16,360 nt of DNA from an uncultured Actinomycetes bacterium (GTDB lineage Bacteria; Actinomycetota; Thermoleophilia; Solirubrobacterales; Thermoleophilaceae): contig CAMLNW010000028.1 of NCBI GenBank assembly GCA_946481495.1, positions 1-16,360 of the forward strand. The letters are read 5' to 3'. Made by a program: the position numbers and the translations under genes. Every line of letters starts with the position of its first letter. Positions within the stretch are counted from its first letter, which is position 1. Below the pieces are notes generated by a model. It worked only from the letters and a program-made list of their open reading frames with translations. It searched no databases and was not told where the DNA came from. Positions 13,899 through 16,360 of this stretch are shown piece after piece.

Positions 13899-13925
13899 GG
13901 CGACCGAGTATGGCAACGTGGCCAT

Positions 13926-14576
13926 GTGCCATCTGAGACCGATTACGTTCCGGCCGCTGGCTGGAAGCGTCTGACCAGGCTCTACGACCCGATCGTCGCG
14001 ACGACGATGCGCGAGCGCCACTTCCGCCACGACCTCGCCACGCTGGCCTCGGCCAACCTGCCGGCGGACGGGACGCTCGTTGACGTCGGCTGCGGCACGG
14101 GAAGCTTCGCGATCGCGATCGCCGCCCAGCGCCCAGATGCCGACGTCATCGGAGTCGACGGCGACCCGGAGATCCTGGCGCTCGCCCGGCGCAAGTCCGG
14201 CGCCGAGGCGAGCGGCTGGCGGGAGGGCCTAGCCGGCGATCTACCGCTGGCCGACCGGAGCGCCGACGTCGTGACGATGTCGTTGCTGCTCCACCACCTG
14301 CTCCCAGCCGCCAAGCAAGCGGCGCTGGCCGAGGCCCGGCGCGTGCTACGCCCCGCGGGCCACCTCTGCATCGCCGACTTCGGCCGTCCGCACGACCCGC
14401 TGATGCGCGCGACCTTCGCGCTGATCCAAGCCACCGACGGCGTTGCCCAGACCCGCGATCACGCTGCCGGCCGCCTACCGCAGATCGTCGCCGACGCCGG
14501 CTTCAGCGCCGTCACCATCCACTCCCGGATCCGCACCGCCTTCGGCAGCCTCGAGATCCTGACCGCGAAGCGCTAG
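13926..14576 (+). CDS. Class I SAM-dependent methyltransferase (UbiE-like)
   Basis: 216 residues from the GTG at 13926 (MPSETDYVPAAGWKRLTRLYDP). SAM-binding motif I is LVDVGCGTGSFAIAIA (51-66), the acidic residue ending strand 2 is Asp78 in GVDGDPE, the GDLPLADRSADVV stretch is motif II/post II (104-116), and LLHHL plus EARRVLRPAGHLCIADFG follow in the order of UbiE/COQ5-type methyltransferases. The start region YVPAAGWxxLTxLYDP is common in one subgroup of these. The methyl acceptor is unknown. A longer open frame to 13869 overlaps the divergent membrane gene and adds no family sequence. The nearest -10-like TATGGC (13909-13914) is weak. Its stop lies 10 bases from the convergent CsbD stop. 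Confidence 0.88.
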   Translation: MPSETDYVPAAGWKRLTRLYDPIVATTMRERHFRHDLATLASANLPADGTLVDVGCGTGSFAIAIAAQRPDADVIGVDGDPEILALARRKSGAEASGWREGLAGDLPLADRSADVVTMSLLLHHLLPAAKQAALAEARRVLRPAGHLCIADFGRPHDPLMRATFALIQATDGVAQTRDHAAGRLPQIVADAGFSAVTIHSRIRTAFGSLEILTAKR

Positions 14577-14586
14577 ACGTCTGACT

Positions 14587-14775
14587 TCAGGTGCGGCGCT
14601 CCAGGTCGTCTGCCTCGCGCTGCTTCTGCTCGGCGCGCTGCTGGGCCTCGGTCGCCTGCTCCTTGACCTCGCCCTTGCGCTCCTCGCGCCGTCCCTGTTT
14701 ACGCAGGCTCGGGTCGCCCGCAATATCTCCGGCGGCTTTCTTCGCGCGCCCGGTGATCTTGTCCAGGATGCTCAC
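14587..14775 (-). CDS. CsbD-family stress protein
   Basis: 62 residues, GTG start. The sequence MSILDKITGRAKKAAGDIAG followed by DPSLRKQGRREERKGEVKEQ is the classic CsbD-like opening (PF05532), and the rest is a charged Gln/Glu/Arg/Lys helix ending DDLERRT. CsbD proteins are small, hydrophilic, abundant cytoplasmic proteins of unknown mechanism, first named as SigB-controlled in Bacillus. A GAGGAG ribosome binding site lies seven bases before the GTG and decides the start. The element GGAT-N15-GGGTAG upstream (14807-14831) resembles a stress sigma factor promoter and fits the family's known regulation. It follows the formaldehyde dehydrogenase-like gene by 69 bases on the same strand and converges with the methyltransferase. 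Confidence 0.93.
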   Translation of the reverse strand: MSILDKITGRAKKAAGDIAGDPSLRKQGRREERKGEVKEQATEAQQRAEQKQREADDLERRT

Positions 14776-14806
14776 GCTCTTCTCCTCGCTGTCGTGTGAG
14801 GAAGCG

Positions 14807-14831
14807 CTACCCGGTTGCGGGTGTTCTATCC
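14807..14831 (-). promoter_or_regulatory. SigB/SigF-like promoter candidate for csbD (GGAT-N15-GGGTAG)
   Basis: On the minus strand GGAT (14831-14828) and GGGTAG (14812-14807) are 15 bases apart, fitting the GNNT-N14-16-GGGTA pattern known for actinobacterial SigB/SigF-type promoters. The predicted start near 14799 gives a leader of about 24 bases that contains the GAGGAG site. A small hairpin ACCCG-N4-CGGGT (14809-14822) overlaps the same bases and could instead mark the end of the upstream gene. Confidence 0.5.
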
Positions 14832-14844
14832 GCCGACGGCCGGA

Positions 14845-16029
14845 TCACGGCTGCAGCAGGATCTTGAATGCGCCGTCCTGCTTCTTCTGGAAGATCTCGT
14901 AGGCGCGCGGGGCGTCGTCGAGCGGCAGATGGTGGGTCGCGAAGCTGTCGACGCCGAGCGGGTCGTCGCCGTTGCTGAGCAGCGGCAGGATGTCGTCTAT
15001 CCAGCGCCGGACGTTCGCCTGGCCCATGCGCAGGTTGATCTGCTTGTCGAAGAGCTGGAGCATCGGCATCGGGTCGACCGCGCCGCCGTAGACGCCGGAC
15101 AGTGAGATCGTCCCGCCGCGCCTGACGATCTCGATCGCGGCGTGGAGGACCGACAGACGGTCGACGCCGGCCTTCTCGATCAGCTTCTGGGCGACCGGGT
15201 CCGGCAGGTAGCCGGCGAGCGTCTGGGCGAGCTTGCCGACCGGGGCGCCGTGAGCCTCCATCCCGACCGCGTCGATCACGCTGTCCGGACCGCGCCCGGC
15301 GGTCATCGCGCGGAGCGCCGCCGCCAGGTCGTCCTGCTGCTCGACGTCGACCACCTCGACGCCGTGCGCGCGGGCGCGCTCGAGCCGCTCCGGAACGAGA
15401 TCGACGCCGATCACCTTCTCCGCGCCGCGATGCTGGGCGATTCGCGCCGCCATCTCGCCGATCGGCCCGAGGCCGAGCACGACGAGGCTGCCGCCCTCTG
15501 GCACGTTGGCGTACTCGACCGCCTGCCAGGCAGTGGGCAGGACGTCGGAGAGGTAGACGAAACGGTCGTCGGGCGGGCCCTCCGGCACCTTGATCGGCCC
15601 GTACTGCGCCTGCGGCACGCGCAACAGCTCGGCCTGCCCGCCTGGCACCTGGCCGTAGAGCTTGGTATAGCCGAACAGCGCCGCGCCGGTTCCGTGCTCG
15701 TGGACCTGCGTCGTCTCGCATTGCGACTGCAGCCCGTGATCGCACATGAAGCAGTGGCCGCACGAGATGTTGAACGGGATCACGACGCGGTCCCCGGGCG
15801 CGATCTGGGTGACCTCGCTGCCGACCGCCTCGACGATCCCCATCGGCTCGTGGCCGAGTACGTCGCCGGGATCGATGAAGGCGCCCAGCACCTCGTACAG
15901 ATGGAGGTCCGAGCCGCAGATGCCAGTCGACGTGACGCGCACGATCGCATCCGTCGGCTGCTCGATCGTCGGATCGGGAATGGTGTCGACCTGCACCTCT
16001 CGCTTGCCCTGCCAGGTGACTGCCTTCAT
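14845..16029 (-). CDS. Glutathione-independent formaldehyde dehydrogenase-like zinc dehydrogenase
   Basis: 394 residues, close to the roughly 400 of Pseudomonas FdhA. Catalytic zinc ligands appear as Cys38 (GICGSDLH), His60-Glu61 (GHEPMGIVE) and Asp162 (YLSDVLPTAW). The use of Asp as third ligand in a SDVLPT motif is a hallmark of this subgroup. The structural zinc cysteines are 90, 93, 96 and 104. The Rossmann loop is GLGPIG (186-191), with Asp after strand 2 (VIGVDLVPERLERAR), which favours NAD. The FGYTKLYGQVPGGQAELLRVP segment also fits. Substrates in the group include formaldehyde and other aldehydes or alcohols. The ATG at 16029 has GAGGA seven bases upstream, and the frame open to 16209 has no family sequence. 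A GTTT-N15-GGGTAG element precedes it. It diverges from an MpsC-family gene and precedes csbD. Confidence 0.9.
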   Translation of the reverse strand: MKAVTWQGKREVQVDTIPDPTIEQPTDAIVRVTSTGICGSDLHLYEVLGAFIDPGDVLGHEPMGIVEAVGSEVTQIAPGDRVVIPFNISCGHCFMCDHGLQSQCETTQVHEHGTGAALFGYTKLYGQVPGGQAELLRVPQAQYGPIKVPEGPPDDRFVYLSDVLPTAWQAVEYANVPEGGSLVVLGLGPIGEMAARIAQHRGAEKVIGVDLVPERLERARAHGVEVVDVEQQDDLAAALRAMTAGRGPDSVIDAVGMEAHGAPVGKLAQTLAGYLPDPVAQKLIEKAGVDRLSVLHAAIEIVRRGGTISLSGVYGGAVDPMPMLQLFDKQINLRMGQANVRRWIDDILPLLSNGDDPLGVDSFATHHLPLDDAPRAYEIFQKKQDGAFKILLQP

Positions 16030-16069
16030 GTCGGTCCTCGCTTCGCGTCTGGTTCGCTGAACTGGCGGA

Positions 16070-16094
16070 CTACCCGCGCGGAAGCCGGCGAAAC
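16070..16094 (-). promoter_or_regulatory. SigB/SigF-like promoter candidate for the formaldehyde dehydrogenase-like gene (GTTT-N15-GGGTAG)
   Basis: On the minus strand GTTT (16094-16091) and GGGTAG (16075-16070) are exactly 15 bases apart, the best match in the window to the stress sigma factor pattern. The predicted start near 16062 gives a leader of about 33 bases holding the GAGGA ribosome binding site. Confidence 0.55.
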
Positions 16095-16124
16095 AGCACC
16101 GCAAGTCAGCACGGAAACGCGAGC

Positions 16125-16130
16125 TACACT
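16125..16130 (+). promoter_or_regulatory. -10 element TACACT for the MpsC-family gene
   Basis: TACACT ends seven bases before the ATG at 16138, and no ribosome binding site lies between, so the transcript is probably leaderless. It sits 30 bases from the divergent stress-type promoter. Confidence 0.5.
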
Positions 16131-16137
16131 CGAAGCC

Positions 16138-16360
16138 ATGCCAGTCAGCCGCGTGGAGGACCCAGCCGAGGGGGCACTGACCTCTTCGATCTCGAACGGG
16201 GTAGTGCACCTGCTACGCGAGTACACCGGCAGAGGCCCGACGAAAGCCCGCGCCTACATCGCGGAGGACCTGATCAGCGTCGTGCTCGAGGACACGCTGA
16301 CCAAGGGCGAGCGGAGCCTCCTCGACGACGGGGCTGGCGCCCTTGTGCTCGAGGCCCGCA
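16138..16360 (+). CDS. DUF2294 / MpsC-family protein, N-terminal part; 3' end outside window
   Basis: The first 74 codons are present and the frame is open at the right edge. After a short variable start (MPVSRVEDPAEGALTS) comes SISNGVVHLLREYTGRGPTK and then ARAYIAEDLISVVLEDTLTK followed by GERSLLDDGA, which match the opening of the DUF2294 family, now called MpsC because of its link to a cation-translocating membrane-potential system in staphylococci. Members are about 115-130 residues, so a little over half is seen. The protein is soluble by sequence. Whether mpsA/mpsB-like genes follow cannot be seen here, and in many genomes DUF2294 genes stand alone. The start is supported by the TACACT element seven bases upstream. 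Confidence 0.82.
   Translation, partial: MPVSRVEDPAEGALTSSISNGVVHLLREYTGRGPTKARAYIAEDLISVVLEDTLTKGERSLLDDGAGALVLEAR

Noticed and set aside
14807..15763. 318-codon minus-strand frame within the formaldehyde dehydrogenase-like gene
   Set aside because: Shifted-frame shadow with Arg-rich composition. The zinc and Rossmann motifs are in the other frame.
16030..16209. 60-codon upstream extension of the formaldehyde dehydrogenase-like frame
   Set aside because: No family sequence. It would overlap the divergent MpsC gene, and a good ribosome binding site precedes the ATG at 16029.
1..16360. tRNA, rRNA, riboswitch, insertion sequence, prophage or defence genes
   Set aside because: No cloverleaf, conserved rRNA segment, transposase or integrase motif, or flanking repeats were seen. 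The gaps between genes are too short to hold most of these.

Overview
This is a GC-rich bacterial chromosome segment, most likely from an actinobacterium and plausibly from the Thermoleophilia/Solirubrobacterales. That placement is inference. It rests on strong GC bias at third codon positions, frequent GTG starts, many genes with a TANNNT -10 element 6-10 bases before the start codon (leaderless style), a ThyX-type thymidylate synthase, a DUF2254 membrane protein, a Sec-exported RTX-like repeat protein with a paired-cysteine tail, and a partial MpsC (DUF2294) gene. The gene density is very high. No gene-free stretch reaches 300 bases, and I see no rRNA, tRNA, CRISPR array, insertion sequence or phage gene. 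It reads as ordinary chromosomal backbone, not a mobile island.

Layout. Bases 1-607 hold the 3' end of an acyl-CoA synthetase. Its stop shares a CTAG with the stop of a convergent class III-like zinc alcohol dehydrogenase (604-1716, minus). A 63-base divergent promoter region then leads into a cytoplasmic PhoD-like phosphoesterase (1780-3429) and thyX (3489-4274). Next come a secreted Ca-binding-repeat protein (4356-5192), a strong hairpin, and rpe (5292-5972). A second strong hairpin separates rpe from a minus-strand pair, an SDR (6929-7735) followed by a six-TM unknown membrane protein (6031-6903). A 92-residue unknown protein (7785-8063) is divergent from the SDR and convergent with an LPG-synthase-TM/flippase-like membrane protein (8160-9140, minus), which follows an aldo/keto reductase (9181-10008, minus). 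DUF2254 (10069-11343, plus) is divergent from the reductase. An XRE-cupin regulator (11357-11914, minus) is divergent from a 2-hydroxychromene-2-carboxylate isomerase/DsbA-family gene (11938-12516, plus). A ten-TM unknown membrane protein (12513-13898, minus) and a SAM methyltransferase (13926-14576, plus) follow. The end holds CsbD (14587-14775, minus), a glutathione-independent formaldehyde dehydrogenase-like enzyme (14845-16029, minus), and the start of an MpsC/DUF2294 gene running off the edge.

How the parts fit. Most genes are single housekeeping or redox units with their own promoters. Two groupings look meaningful. The formaldehyde-dehydrogenase-like gene and csbD each carry a GNNT-N15-GGGTAG element resembling SigB/SigF-family stress promoters, and the phosphoesterase may carry a third. 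The XRE-cupin/isomerase divergent region contains two palindromes that overlap both candidate promoters, suggesting a local regulator-target switch. I did not find a convincing new multi-gene system. The most checkable novelties are the leaderless promoter rule, the stress-promoter set, the ThyX signature with one extra residue, and the palindromic operators.
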